A DNA stretch of 64,000 bases from Apostichopus japonicus (Eukaryota > Echinodermata > Holothuroidea > Aspidochirotida > Stichopodidae): NCBI RefSeq assembly GCF_037975245.1, contig NC_092575.1, positions 13,366,001-13,430,000 of the forward strand, given 5' to 3'. Below are positions 21,806-35,900 of this stretch, piece by piece. A program made the position numbers and the translations under genes. Within the stretch, counting starts at the first letter, position 1. Each line of letters opens with the position of its first letter. The notes under the pieces are model-generated. The model saw only the letters and a list, made by a program, of their open reading frames with translations. It ran no database searches and was not told the origin of the DNA.

Positions 21806-24800
21806 GGAAGTTTTTAAATAAATGACCGGGGCCATGTCAAAAATCCCCGTTTGTGCGAGGGACGGAATTACGAGCACATGTTCACTTGTGTTAGATTAAA
21901 TATTGCAACATAAGAAACCTTTAATTTGATTCAATAGAATGTGATCCATGTACAACAAAATGAAATATTCAAAACATAGTAGACAGGATATAGCAAGTTG
22001 CTATGGAAACTTAAACTTATTTGCAAGAGGGACGAAATGCTGTGCCTTTGAGATATTAATATGAATCATTAAGTAACCCTTAATTTTGCCCTTATTAGGA
22101 ATCCCAACTATAATATAGCCCAGTAAACATGGTCATTTGCCATTTGACGATCATGACCCAATGTTTGGTGCTTATTATTCCTCTGGTAAGGTTAGGCCTA
22201 TATACTATAAGTCTTCCTTACAAGCAGCTATAGACATGTACCCATGCGCAATATACGTTTACATTTCCAAAAACACCTTTCTATTTTGGCAAAGTTGCCT
22301 ACATCAGAGCTAGGGTCAACAGGCGTGGGACTTGTGGGCAGACCTCATGTTAAACTTTGACCAGAGGAAGATCCAGGCCTGTTTCATATATGTGCACAAT
22401 TTGATGGAACTACAGGTATAGTTCTCCACGTGGCGTTCAGGGGATATTACGAATATGCAATTATATGCAAAGTACCCAGTTGACCGCTCATGTTTGCATA
22501 AAATTCGATCCGGAATCATGACAGTAATTTAGCTCCGTGATCTTGTATGTGTCAGTTTTCTTACATATATGACTATGTGATAATTTCTTCAAAACTCCCT
22601 TTGCTTTATGCGTTACAAAAATCTGTGTTTGTCACGTTTTATAAGTATTATTTTTTTGGGCTCTTTGAGAAATCTTTGAGTGAAAAAAAAGAAATCTTTG
22701 AGAAATTGTTTGGCACTTTGAGAAATCACCTGCCCTTTATTATTTTTATATCTGTCATTTATTCTACATGGATTCATTGGATATTTCACTATTACTCTTC
22801 TTTATGAAGGGATTTGTGTAGGACGTTTACATATTGTAATTCGCTCCTGAAATGGCTGATGTAGGCTAAATATATTTGTTTTCTAACGCTCGGGTTTTAG
22901 AGACGATAAAAGCTATTGCTTAAATTCTTCTCCTTTTCCCCTAAACGTCGTCTAGATGGATCAATGAGTGGGGGTGGAGATGTCATCTTCTCCAGTGGTG
23001 ACCAAACCAGCAGATGATGAGGACGACGACGTCGATGACGGTGGCGATGATGATGACGACGATGGTGATGATAATAATGACGATGATGAGGACGATGAAC
23101 AGTAAACTCGACGTTATATCGTATCACCAGTTCTTATATACAATAAAGCGTGTGTCTCTTCTTCCCCAGTTCGAATCTTTCATTCAACTCGGCCTCTGCG
23201 AGTCCATGCTAGATTCCAATTTCGCAGGACTAGGTTGATTGGCCTAGGGCCTATATACATATCTAATCAACACAGATTAGGAAAGTGGCTTTATATCGGT
23301 ATCAATAATTGGAATTAGAAGACAAAGACTGAATAAATGCATTTTAGCCAGAAACCATAGCATTCATCTTACTGTCTTTGTGGCCACTAAAGATAACGCA
23401 ATGTAGTGTTGTTGTCTGCTGCTGCTTTGTAATTGTATATCTTGAAGGCACTGAGCTCACTCTACTTGGACAAAAAATTGTTTGTCATTTGCTCAAACGG
23501 TCCAAAGAATCGCCCTATTTATCCCAAAATTGAGTACAAGCGTGCCACCTGTCGATACTCGTAGACTGGAGACCGCAATATCCATTCCTTCCATGTTCCT
23601 AGATGTGGCGTTCTGGAAGTGAAGGAATAAATTTAGCCTAACGTTACATCGCCTGGACTAACCTAACCTAGACTTCCAAACAGCGTCGGCTACAGTAGGC
23701 TAAATTCAAGGTTTGCATACAGGTACAGGGTAACAAAAAAGTTTGACCTATGATACATGTAAGAGGTATATGACATTACCATATGTGTCAGCTCTATTTA
23801 GGCCAGGTGAATTGAAGATTAAGACTTGCAAATAATAGGCTAGGCATAACGTAAGACGAAGAGTCGACATAGGCTATCACTAATGCACAAGACTTGGCGA
23901 TGACTAATTTGGTCTAACAAGTTACTGCATGTGAATCATGATAAATGCAATGGGCTATACAAGTTAGTCCTGCTGCTGCTTTATAAAAATGGAAGTTACA
24001 TTTGTTGATGGAGTACTTATTTTTCCTTGTAAATAATGACAATATTTGTCAATAAAGAAATTTTCAGCTGGTGATTTTTCAGCATGTCGGCTAGCCGGTG
24101 TGCAAATCAAGAATTTTGATTCCCATGGTCTTATAACTAGCCTCGTTCTATCACTATCAGTAGATTGGTTGAATTTCAATAGGTGGTTACTTAGGGCAGA
24201 AATGTAAACTGTTAATTTATACTCACTGTTTAATGTTAATCTTATAATAAATCCTAGTTTGTATCCTAAACTTAGACAATATTAATTCTGGAACAAAGCA
24301 GTCTGTGAAGATACTGTATAGTAAAGGCTTTCATAATTGACGCACCTTTGTAGTTGATGCACCTTCAAATATTACTAGCAACAATACAGCAGGCAACCTA
24401 TTCTTCTTGCAGCCAAGCAGAGTTACATATTTGATGAGTTTTAATTCCATTTCAGGTATATGCTAATCAATTTTTTTTTTTTAACTTTTCACACCATCCC
24501 CCCAGTTTTGTACATTTTATTGGCAATTGGAAATTTTGTTCCCTAAAAATAACCAAAATTACCTCAGTATAATACCACTACTCTCTGGGACCTGAACTGG
24601 TTGAGCTTAGAGCCTCAGAGCATCGCAAACAGCATCCAAAGTCAATGGATGTATACTAAGGCCTACACTGCAGTTAGCTGAATGTGTCAATGAAGGGGTA
24701 TGAAAGAACTTTACACGACAGACATTTTGTGGTCAAATTCTGCTCAATTGTACGTTGCGTAGGCACAAAACAATACATATTTTGAGATTATTACATTTCT

Positions 24801-25048
24801 GAGGAACTACACGTATGATAAATGGCATACAGTTGAGTGAGTTGGATTTTTCGTTGATAGACATTTTAATCAAATCTTTAAGTGCGTCAGTTATGAGCCC
24901 AACATGCTACTACTAGCCTAAGCGTTACTAACAAGCTGTACTAAGTGTTAAGTAAGGAGATGCTGTACAATACTGAGAGCATGTAGGGAACAATGAAGAT
25001 TGCCACGGTGACAACATGACATGTGTCCAAAATTATACTTTTCGCAGC
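21806..25048. other. intergenic stretch and 5' flank of the plus-strand SR gene
   Basis: No coding exon recognised. A GAT/GAC-rich microsatellite-like segment spans about 23,000-23,100, and T runs occur near 24,470-24,483. The last few hundred bases should include the promoter and 5' UTR of the SR gene; I see no distinct TATA box. Confidence 0.4.
23000..23100. repeat. GAT/GAC trinucleotide-rich microsatellite
   Basis: Imperfect runs of GATGAC/GACGAC; open frames on both strands (poly-His, poly-Met) follow from the repeat. Confidence 0.6.
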
Positions 25049-28000
25049 ATGTCCAGTTACAGACGAGGAGGGAGCAGCAGTAATGAATGCAGGATCTATG
25101 TCGGCAATCTTCCCCCTGACATTCGGGAGAAGGACATTTCGGATGTCTTTTACAAGTATGGCGAGATTGCAAATATCGACCTGAAGAAAAATACACACGG
25201 TGTTGGACCACCGTTCGCCTTTGTAGAATTCAAGGATCGAAGGTTGGCATGCCCCATTCATGACAGAGAGCAACATTGTCATTATCTTTTTGTCTTGTTT
25301 TTAAAGAAAATGTATCTTGGGTTTTGCAAAAAATTGGGTGTCTTAAACTGTGCCACCAGGTGCTAATAAAGATTTTAATATTTTGAGGTGAATTATTGTC
25401 GAGATATTTCAAATTGGCAAACAAGAATTGGCTTGATCGGTCCTTTGCTGGTAGGAAAAATTTTTGATTGAATGCAGAATGTCCCGCAATTCTTTAATCT
25501 CACAGATTATAACCGGCGTTCCCTCTGTGTTTGTGAGCTGCGGGGTATTCTGTAGTGGCACCGGATATTTTGACAAAATGATCAAGAATGAATTAATCTG
25601 GTTGTGTTTATAAGGATAGTTATATATCCTGCACAGCGAGTTATATCCAGGTTCAAATTATGTAAGTTTCTTGCATTTAGGTTAACTGCAAGCCTCAAAA
25701 CTTAGCAACTTTTGCCCGAGCTTTATATGATAGATATTAATGCTGTCTAAATAACATCAATGTTTAGATGTACAGGGAGTAATTTATCCACTTATGGATA
25801 GTCCAAAGATGAATCGCAATTTTTTTTGTGCACAGCAACCAAAGTAGTTTATAAGGGACGAAATTCAAAGCCTTCAAAACTGCTGGGCAAAGTTTAAACA
25901 AAAAATTATTCGCCGGATGAATGAAAAAGCCACTTATAGATGAATTGTAAGATTCATCAACATTGTGATTCAAAATTCTGTATTGAATTTCCAGATGTTT
26001 TGTCTTTCTATTGATAGGTACTTCAGTATGTAACTGACCAAGCTGGTCAGTCCAAACCCAAATACCTGCCTAATCATGATTTACGTTTGGAGATTGTTAT
26101 TTTTTTTTTTGCCTTCTTGATCCGTTTGTCAGAGATGCAGTAGATGCTAAACAAGCTAAGGATGGGTTTGATTATGATGGTTATATCCTGAGGGTAGAGT
26201 ATCCCAAGAGCTCTGGGAAAGGTGGTAGTACAAGAGGAGGCTTCTCGGACAGAGGCAGCAGGAGTTTCTCAGGTAGCAGACCCAAAGGACCGCCGCCGAG
26301 GAGATCAAATTACCGATGCTTCGTGTCAGGTCAGTTTCACGTCGGTTGACAGATTAGTTCTATTTGACCCGGTTGGCACTGGTGGGGGACTGCTCTGACA
26401 GTTGTTACCTCGTGTTTGCTGCAGGTTTACCCCATGATTTATGATGACATATTGTGGCATACATTTATGAATCTAGTCAGATTGGCCAGATATGAAAATG
26501 ACACTTCCATATTATGAGATTAAATAATTTCTTTTAAATTTCAATTAATGTTAAACTGCTTTGTTTAGTTGTGATAAGTAGCCCAGATTTAAGGTTGGGG
26601 TTTAGATATCCAGATCCACCACCTTAGATGGTGCTTGAATTTTCACATTAGTGCTAAGATATTTTACCCATATCCCATGGATAAAAAATCTCCTGATATC
26701 ACAAGAATTTCAAGATATCAGAATAGAATATCAGAATAGAATATGACTTTACAGTGCCTAACAGCCACGATCACAGACGGGAAGTATTTAACATTTCCAT
26801 CTTTTTATTACGTTTAGAAAATATAAACTTGACTTGTCAAGCTACGGAGATATGTATGTCGTTTATGGGATATCAGTTACGAGTAGTATCAAAAGAATAA
26901 TTAATTTAATCAATTCAGAGAGGGATGTTCTAGTTCCTGGACCTCTCAGATGCTGGGACATATTGCTTGCATTGTCATTTTTGACCAAAGGGACATTATT
27001 GATGACAGAAATATAACACAGAAATGATTCTGTTCTTTTGATGATGATAACGATTAACTTGTTATAGTACCTCGGTAATTTGGGTTGTGTAACATTGTTA
27101 GAATTGCCCCAATATACCCACACACGCCTCACCCCACCCCCCCCCCCCCATTCGAACACAAATACCCATTACCTTACTATATTAAAAACAGAACAAACAA
27201 TATACATTATTTTCCCCCATTTCTTTTATTAGGTCTACCCTCGACAGGAAGCTGGCAAGACTTGAAGGATCATATGAGGGAAGCTGGCGATGTATGTTTC
27301 ACAGATGTGTACAATGATGGCACAGGGGTGGTGGAGTTCCTCAGGAGAGAAGACATGGACTATGCTTGCACAGAACTCAACCATTCCAAATTTAGATCTC
27401 ATGAGGTGGGTCTATCGTCAAATATTTTCTTCCCGTAAGGGACCATTGCCAAATCTGATCTCCGTCATGATGGCCTGTGAGCGTCTATTGTCAATTCATT
27501 GAAATCAGTAAAGCATGACCACAGCTTTACTGGCTCGTCCTTCGTTATATGCAGAGTGGGCGGAGCGTGAGTCTGCTTGCAGGTTTAGAGTGCTTCCACG
27601 GTCTCCAGTGGTTGCTAGCTTCCTTTTGTTACGATTACAATAGGCCTTGCTGATATAGGCGTTTTGGTTATCGATTGAGTAGTAAGGCCTTTTTTGGACA
27701 CACGTTAAAATAAACTTTTCTTGGCCCAGCCTACTGTAGGCTTCAGAATCGTAGATCGTTGCAACTACTGTTACCTCCATGCATTGAACCCCCCCCCCGT
27801 GCCACAGGTTTATAAAAGCTTTCTATTTCTCACTTTATGCTTCCAGTAAATAGGGGAGAATCAGCAATAAGGGAGAATCAGCAAGGAAAATTCATGTACC
27901 ACAAATTTCTCATATGTAGCTCAGTCTCAACTCTGCAATGTATTAAATTGAAAAAAAAGAAAAGATCTACAAATCGTATCTGAGTTCAGTGATGGGTACT

Positions 28001-29148
28001 GGCGAGAGGCTACCAGTTTTGGCTTGAATTACCATATTCAACAGTTATGATTCTTTTGTCACATGTAATTTGTTCACTATATATAATTCTCTTGTGATTC
28101 AGTCCTTACATTTCCATTAAATGTCGAGCTGCCGAAGTTAACGTGCTGCATTCCTTTATTACGGCGATTAGATTTGGCAGTGGTCCCTAATTTAAGATAT
28201 TAAAAGCATCCATTTGGAGGTGAAACTGAATGGTCTCAAATGTGTGCAGGCTATTTCGTCCATTAATGCTATATTATCCAGTGAATCTGAAGGTTGTTTT
28301 TTCCCCTCCATTTTCATGAAACCGATAGTACTAAACCAGGGTATTAATTTCCTATTAGAGCCAGAGAGAAACATTAGTTGTAGTAGATGGCCAGAGGGAA
28401 ACAAAACAGCACTATACCTGCAGTTAGGGACATTGTTTTGGGGGGTGGGGTTTGCCTGATTGAACTCCTTTGCCTTTTTGAGAACCCCTGTGCCAAACAA
28501 AATCAAATTGATGGCCCTAAAACAAAACTAACTATAACATAAACAATAGCCTTAATGAATTTAACAGATAAATTCTTAAAGATTTGTTAGTGTTTTTTAG
28601 TGCATTTAGATGCATTTTTTTTTCTAATATTTTTTTCTTCTTTCTAATAATATAATTAATATGTAGTTTTGTAAGCATACATTCCCCACGCCTTCATATT
28701 TCAGTAGCACGTTACTCCATTTATCGATTCCATTTGCAATTAATATACCACATAACTTACTCACTGGTTGGCAGGCGTATACTTGTTAGCTGTCGAAAAA
28801 GCACTTGCAAAATGATGATCTGAAAGCATTCAAACTTTTCACTGTCATATACTTTTGTTTTGTTCAAATAGTTGGGTGACCTTTAGAATATTTCCAGGAA
28901 ATTGTGAATAATCCTGTCATTTTTTTGGTTTTGTTTTTCTCATCACCCGACAGGGTGAATCGGGCATCATAAGAGTTAAAGCAGACGACCCTAGCCCTAC
29001 AAGAAGCAGATCCAGAAGCATCTCACCCAAAAGAAGAGGCGGGTACTCCCCTCAATACTCCTCCAGCTACAGACACTCCCGGAGCCGGTCCCGTTCGCTC
29101 TCCAGAAATCGCTCCTATTCCAGATCCAGTTCACGCTCCCGGGATTGA
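25049..29148 (+). CDS. SRSF1: SR splicing factor, SRSF1-like (four exons, plus strand)
   Basis: Exons 25049-25242, 26133-26329, 27233-27405 and 28954-29148 give 252 residues, close to the 248 of human SRSF1. Splice sites are canonical AG/GT with phases 2, 1, 0, identical to the minus-strand paralogue, and the third exon is 173 nt in both. RRM1 has [10 protein letters not shown] and PFAFVEF; its KDI-DVFYKYG and IDLK residues match SRSF1. The linker contains GPPPRRS. RRM2 has SWQDLKDHM. The RS tail (64 residues from exon 4) is rich in RS dipeptides and ends SRSSSRSRD. The ATG at 25049 is chosen because MSSY...CRIYVGNL aligns with the family start; an in-frame ATG at 25016 would add 11 residues. 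Expected role: constitutive and alternative splicing, nuclear speckles. Its start faces the start of the paralogue at 17.3 kb. Confidence 0.95.
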
Positions 29149-29760
29149 TATCGGGCGGAATCCATCTAGAAATGAATTACAACATCGGCGGCCAATGTTC
29201 ACAGAGTTTACTGCAAATACATCAGTGTTAAAATGCTGTAAAAAAAAGGAAAAAGAAAAATATGACTTTTTGTTTGCTAGTAAAAGTGGTAGGATCTTGA
29301 ATGTAATCATGATTTGTGAACCAACTTGCCTGGCTCAGATGATTTTTTAATTTTTAAAAAATTCTTTTTTTTTTATTGATTTTTTATTTATTAGCTGTGT
29401 TTCATGATAGGGTTAACAGTTGTTAATTCCTCTTTCGTCCTTCCTCCCTTTTGTGATTCACTTTTTTCTTCTTTTTTTTTCAATGGAGTTGTGGATGTTT
29501 GGTTGAGTACAGTAGAAATGTTGTGGGAATGGGTAGTTGTAAATCGACCATCGCAATGAATTTTGTGAAAATTGATTCAAATTTTGCAGAGCTTGGTATT
29601 TTTCACCATAGTATTTTACTGCTAAACTCAATGTACAATATGTATATATTTATACTGTGTGAAAAGTCATGTGGCAACTTTTTTTTTAAACGGTTTCTTC
29701 ATTGTTGACGATGAACCATTATGCATTATTAATTAAACATGAAAATAAACTGTTCTTACT
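29149..29760 (+). promoter_or_regulatory. 3' UTR of the SRSF1-like gene with AATAAA at 29,744-29,749
   Basis: The region after the stop is AT/T-rich. AATAAA is followed by TGTTC and later GTGTTTTTAT, a plausible cleavage context. A further AATAAA near 30,471 could serve a longer isoform. Confidence 0.5.
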
Positions 29761-30586
29761 GCTGCTACATAGAGTGTTTTTATCCTGCCTGTACAGAAGA
29801 CGTCAAACCAAACTGTGAAACTGCTAGTTTTGGTAGATTTTAATATTTAAAAATTTTAAAAATTTTCATTTGTATTGTGTAATAATTACAATGCATAGTC
29901 CCTTTGGGGATGTTTTGCTCTTGTAATTTTGTAGTTACCCAAATTGTCAATCCTTTTTATATCCCATTGTGTATCGAAACTGTTTTCATGTTTCTACAGT
30001 CAGGTCTCTTAATGACAGCAATATTCTAGTAGGAGATGATGCGGTGCTTTATATGAAAACAGAAATATCCCATACTGTCAGTTGTAAAAGTGGAATGTGA
30101 TGTTTCGTTTCGTATGAGGAGATATTCAAAATGTCCTTATCTTCATCGGTATCGAATCCACCCGTTAAGCTTTCTGAAGTGGCTCCCAAGTTCTGTCTCT
30201 ATTGATGGTTGAAACCACCTCATTATTTTTTGTTGTGAAAATTTATGGAATGTGATTTGCATAAAGCTATTCAAGTCAAAATTGAAAAGTGATATCAGAA
30301 ACTGAGGAATGGATTCTGACTGAATAGGATAGTGAACAGCTTCATCAAATGGGCACCATGTTATGGTATTTCAAGCAAACTTCTGGCCTAAAGAGAGGAT
30401 TTACTTTAATGAACTTATGATGGGGCTATTCACTTTCCCAGTTGGTATGTAAGTCATCATCCTTATAGTAATAAAGGAAATCAAATCTGTACGATTTTTT
30501 TTTAAATACATTCATTTCCTAAGTCATTTCCTTCACAGTAAGCTTACCTTCAATATTGCCATAATTCTGTACTCTACAAGAAGACT

Positions 30587-30592
<6 letters not shown>
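29761..30592. other. downstream flank, no gene recognised
   Basis: AT-rich with no convincing coding potential; could hold an extended 3' UTR to about 30,490. Confidence 0.35.
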
Positions 30593-30667
<75 letters not shown>

Positions 30668-30720
30668 TATTATATATATCTATATATATTATATTATATA
30701 TATCTATATATATAATATAT
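30593..30720. repeat. (TA)n microsatellite
   Basis: Nearly uninterrupted TA dinucleotides with occasional ATC and ATTA interruptions. Confidence 0.9.
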
Positions 30721-30985
30721 AATTGTTATCATTGCGCTATGTTGTCATGGCGATGCAATGATATGGTGGTTTTCATCTCTTGTGAAGTTTCTCATTAAAA
30801 ATCGGGATTGTATGAGGAGGTATTTAATATGTAGCTGTGGTTAAACTACCATCTCCAGTAGTGATCATTTTTCTTGCCTGTTTTTAAGAAAGAAAACAAA
30901 TTGTTGACTTAAAGGCTAACATGAACAGGTAATTAGTATCTCTGTGTTCCTTTTTGTACCCTATCAGACACAGTAAGGCATTACC

Positions 30986-31041
30986 AATAATAATACATAT
31001 TTATATAGCGCATTATACCATCGGTCTCAATGCGCTTTACA
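30986..31041 (-). mobile_element. LINE/SINE 3'-tail remnant (GCGCTATATAAATA type)
   Basis: Read on the minus strand: GTAAAGCGCATTGAGAC ... ATGCGCTATATAAATATG followed by TATTATT. This 'aaagcgctttgag ... gcgctatataaa + ATT repeat' tail is a common 3' end of invertebrate LINE/SINE families. A second, plus-oriented copy is at 45,391-45,458. Confidence 0.6.
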
Positions 31042-31318
31042 AGAAACAATTTGAGTACAAAAATAAAGCATAGTAGAACAAACATTTAAAGATACACCAA
31101 AAGAAATAACAGGTCCACTGAGGGTAGCACGTGAATAAGTGAGTTTTTAAGACGCTTTAAAAATTGTCTATCGAGGGGCATTTCTAATGTGGGTGGGGAG
31201 AAATGAAAAAGAATGCTTACCGTGCGTCTTAGGTTTAATTTTGGTGGCTTTAGGAGAAGAGCGCTGTTAGAAATGGAATTTGTAAAACTAGGAAGTTGGA
31301 AATATAGTCACTTGGGGC

Positions 31319-32949
31319 CAGGGACGTAGCTAAGGCCTGATGATTGGGGGGGGGGGGTGTAATGGCTGAAATTCCAACTGGATGGGTTTTGGAGTCAGAA
31401 AATTCCGACTGCAGCCTTGTACCCCCCCCCCCGCACTCATCGTCAACCATACGGTCAGTGTCAGTCAGACATCCCATCTTTCGCGACTGCACTTTTGTTC
31501 CGAACTTTTTTCAATACATTTGTACCTTATGGGGCAAAGTTTTTGCTTATGTTGATGGCACTTTTAAACTTCCGTAGATTAGCATTGAGTGTTTTAATTG
31601 TATACCATAGAGACAATGTATATCCCAACGTCGTAGCCAGGAATTTGAAAGGGGAAGCACTTTTTGCGATTGATATGGGGGAGGGGTCTAAGAAGAGGGG
31701 GTGTCCCCCTCCCCTTTGAGATTTTTTTGAACAATTGAAGGTCCTTAGATGCGATCTGGTGCAATTTGTTGCCAGTTTCATCATTATCATATGATATCAT
31801 ATTATCAGCAGATTTTGTTTCCTGTTTGAATTCTTTTACATGTTCTTTTACATAATATATCAGAATGACAAACATAGTGCTCTTTTACAATTTTTCCAGA
31901 AGGATGATTCTTGTTTATTGTCCAATGTCTGGACTTTTGAAATGAAATACATTTGACGAACTTAATTGATGGACAATATAAACTTTCATATTTTGTAAGA
32001 CAGCCAGATTTGCAGTGGCCTAAAAAAATATCGTTATCTCCGTGTATTAACAGTGTAATATTATTTATAGGAAGTGCGTATCACGTACGATTGCTAGCTT
32101 AGCTTCATAACATGCTGTTCGTGCAACAACTTAGGACGAATCATAGAACGGATGAGAACGAACTTGTCGTCGTCGTTGTGCATACGGTTCGTGACATTCC
32201 ATCGAGTGAGGTTAGGTAGGCAATATGTATTTTATTACGCAGTGGCCAACTGTAGGTTTGAAATAGGCTATAGGCTAAATTTATCTAATTGCATCTGCCA
32301 AACTAAGTAAGTAGTTGAATCAGTAGGCCTGCATGTTATTGCGATTATAATCGAGTTAACGGAGCTGACGAGTATTCAAGATCAAAAGAGCACTGACGAA
32401 ATACCATGCTAAAAAAACAACAGTTTTTAAACATTTTTTTCGACACTCAAAGGGGGGAGCAGTCGCTCCCCTGCTCCCCCTGGCTACGTCCCTGGTATAT
32501 CCTGAACTTACTTTAAGCTAGCGAACAGGGTCGACCCACCCAATAGCAAAATTAATACATAAATTTTCCGAATTGAAGCTGGCGAACGTTGTATTTTTTT
32601 TTAGAGTATTCAAAATCATACGAAGTTTTGTATGGTGGAGTATAAGGATCGCGAGATACAATTTCTCAATGTGACGAGGAAAATGTGGTAAATATGACCG
32701 ATTAAAGGTCAATTTTGATCGAAAATTTTATGTCACTCACAAATTACAAGAACATATGAAAATAAGAGTGCGACAGTCAGAAAAATTAGAGCGCGACAGT
32801 CAGAAATTCCGAATTGAAGCTGGCGACAGTCGGAAATTCCGACAGTCGGAAATTCGGACTGTCGCACTCGAATTTTCCAACTATCGTCATTTTTACCAAG
32901 ATTGGGGGGGTGAGACACCCCCCCACACCCCCCTCTAGCGACGTCCCTG
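31319..32949. mobile_element. hAT-like TIR element (outer), interrupted by a nested element
   Basis: Ends CAGGGACGTAGCTA and, reversed at the right, CAGGGACGTCGCTA. Perfect 8-bp target duplication CTTGGGGC at 31,311-31,318 and 32,950-32,957, the hallmark length of hAT insertions. Without the nested element it is about 754 bp. Near the right end 'gcgacagtcggaaattccga' words recur several times (32,768-32,860). No transposase frame. Confidence 0.88.
31626..32494. mobile_element. Nested hAT-like TIR element (869 bp)
   Basis: Ends CAACGTCGTAGCCAGG and, reversed, CAGGGACGTAGCCAGG. Perfect 8-bp target duplication GTATATCC at 31,618-31,625 and 32,495-32,502. It lies inside the 31,319-32,949 element, so it is the younger insertion. 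No transposase frame. Confidence 0.88.
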
Positions 32950-32957
32950 CTTGGGGC

Positions 32958-35900
32958 AAAACAATGGATGGCTTTGTTAGTGGGGATGAGAAGATTGTAC
33001 AATGTCTCCTTCCTCTCCCCCATTCCCCTCATCTTCCCCCTCACACTCCCCATCTTCACCTTACCTCATCCCAGATCCTCCAAAGTTGGAATATTTGCTA
33101 TTTACTCCATCAGCAAATTTCACAATGTTTGAGCGTACGTACGTACAATGACAACAGCGTTCTGAGTTGCATTTCCGGTGAAGTCACTGCATGCGCGTAA
33201 ACAGTACATGTGGTTGATATGTAATCAACCAACAAAACATTCAAGTATGTGTTCGTATGAAATAAAACAAATACTAGAAAAATATGTTTTACTTATTCCT
33301 TATTTTCACAATTTCGAGTCACAAAGTATCACGTAAGAGATATGGCAGAGATCAAACGTTTTACCGTCTTGATGTAAATGGTCCCTTCAATGGCCGCGTC
33401 AACATGATGTTCTGTTGAGGGGTGGTGGGGGTATATTACATAGAAGTGCTGACTTAAGCCGCAAATTGACATAAAAAATAAAAATCGGTGGGGGAAGGGG
33501 AGGGTAAGTTACAGATGAAGGTACCAGTGTTTCCACCCTCTCGATTGCCAAGATTTACTCACCTCAGTTAATGGCGGTTTAGGTACCCCCAGTGAAATGT
33601 CGTGCCACACTCAAACCCTCCCCTAAATCCGAAACCCTTATCGCCCCGATGAGACGAACGACGTTCACAACGATCAAAATATAAATAAATTCTAAATACA
33701 AAACAAACACAATTTATTAGCTCATACCAGCATGCTGGTGTGAGCTATTGTTACATGTGTGCGGCGTCTATCACTCTATCATTCTATCACTCTATCCGTC
33801 AACAATTGGTAAAACCGCTCCCACTCGCACAGTGTTTGATGGAATTTCATGAAACTTGGACACAAGGACCATTGGGTATAGGGCCATCAGAGATGGTCCA
33901 AAATTTGGGGTTAAAGGTCACCTGTGGGCCGTAATGGGCCATTTTGTGGAAATACGCAAAATGCTTCTTCTCCTACAGATTCCATGGTACAATGTTGAGG
34001 GTTTGTCACGATAGTACTATGGTAGTTTTACCTTCAGGGTGTTCATGAATTTGAGATCAAAGATCAACTAGGGGTCTTTTGTGGCCCGGGCCGCGGCCCT
34101 ATATTTTCAAATTGCTCCTGTTCGTACAGTGTATGGCCAATTATAATGAAAGTTGGTCACAATGTTCCTCGGGATGAGAGTTACGAGGGGTGTTCGGAAA
34201 ATTGAGGTCAAATGTCATTTAGGGGGTCATCGGGGGTCACTCTTTGTAATATTTTCAAATATCTCAATCTCCTCAAGATTTTGATGGATCATATTCAAAG
34301 TTGAACTGATGATTGTTGGATAGTGTATGAATAAGGTGAGGCCTAAAAATTTTTGGTCAAAAGTTAATTACAATTAATCCCCATTGTTTAAAAAAATCTG
34401 AGCCTTCACTTTTTGCCAAAGCTCCTTTAATTTGTCTCCCAGTCTCTGCAGTGTTTGTTTACATTTGTGGTTAAGCTCTGCAGAGGCTGTTAGTGGAATT
34501 AAAGCAGGACTGTTGAACTGTAAGCATGAGAGCCCTATATCCAATCAGCACTTGCCGATTCTTAGAAGTCTTTGAGCCTGAGGTATGTAGGCAGCTTGTG
34601 AAGTTATGTCTTGTAGGGAGTGCTTGTTATGTCTGCTAAGGTAGAGGGGAGAAAGTTTAATAGGGTAGGTCAGTGGTATTGTTTGAGAGAGTGGGTAAAA
34701 TAGGATTTAAAGGGGAAAATAGGAATTATAGCCAGTGGTGTGGCCAGGATTCTGCTAACGGAGGGGGGGGGGGGTATCCCTCACGGGCCCAAAATTGGTT
34801 TTGTGGGCCCTACATTTTTCAGCTCGAAAAGGTATGAGCTTCTGCACCATTGGTGCTCTAGTTTGTAAATTCAATACCAAATACTGTACTCATTTCCTCG
34901 CTAGTCTGTCTCCTCCGTCCATAATCGATCCATATAGGGGTGGAGGAGGGGATCTGCGTTTCGCCCCCAGACAATAAAACAATTAACTTCAGATGTGAAA
35001 TGGTGCATTCTGAGGTATGAGTTAGACCTCAAATTAGGTCTGTAATTAAACGCAAGATTGCGCTAATATTTACATTCTTGTGTAAGGTTGAAAGGGGGAA
35101 GGGGAGGATTGTTCACCCAACACTCCCCTTTGATTCGCAATTGATCATCCATCGAATAGGTTGGACAACCTAGCTCGGCCCCACATAGAAGCAACACGAC
35201 ACTCGAATAGCCGCAGAAATGAGACTGCGGTGTAAGATAGCATTATTGCCACCCTTTACCCTACTTGGTCGTGGAACATATTGTGGGGGTGATTTCATTA
35301 ATGAATGCTTTGAAGCTAAACAAGCATTGAATTACAGTTGGTTAGATTCATTAATATATAGATCTGAACAATACTATAGTTATTATTCGCAATTGTTACT
35401 CATAAGGCTGTATGGTTAGAGGAATGTTTATTTCAGCCACAAACATGAAGTGTCACGAATTCATCCTACTTTTGTTTATAATAGTTAAAATGAAATAATT
35501 GTTTGTTTAATGAAGAGGTCTCATAATTTTGTTGTAGATTTCAAAGAGTTCATCCCGACGGTTCATCTCTGACTTCTCAACAACTACCGTAGAGTCTAAA
35601 ATCCTTCAAAGTGAGAACATCAGAGGTCGTCACATATTTCCAAATTATGACATCCTGAAAAAATGTTGACATTCTGAAGTTGAACCTGACTTCAATACTC
35701 TTTCAAAGTGATCAAAACAGTATAAGAACTTTTGTTTCTAATGATGACTGTTTCTGTTGAAGAAGGGACCTATGTTATAGTAATAACTTTGCCATGAATT
35801 TGTTACAGATTTCACGTAGTACATCCTTATATTCTGTTTTCTCCACTTCTACTGTAGAATATCATTCAAATGGAAAGAAAAACAGAAAGAATATTTGTTT

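Noticed and set aside
22897-23127. His-rich ORF (HHRHRHRRRRPHH)
   Set aside because: Arises from an imperfect GAT/GAC microsatellite.
34735-34990. Another CAGTGGTGTGGCCAGG-ended TIR element
   Set aside because: No inverted partner or target duplication was found.
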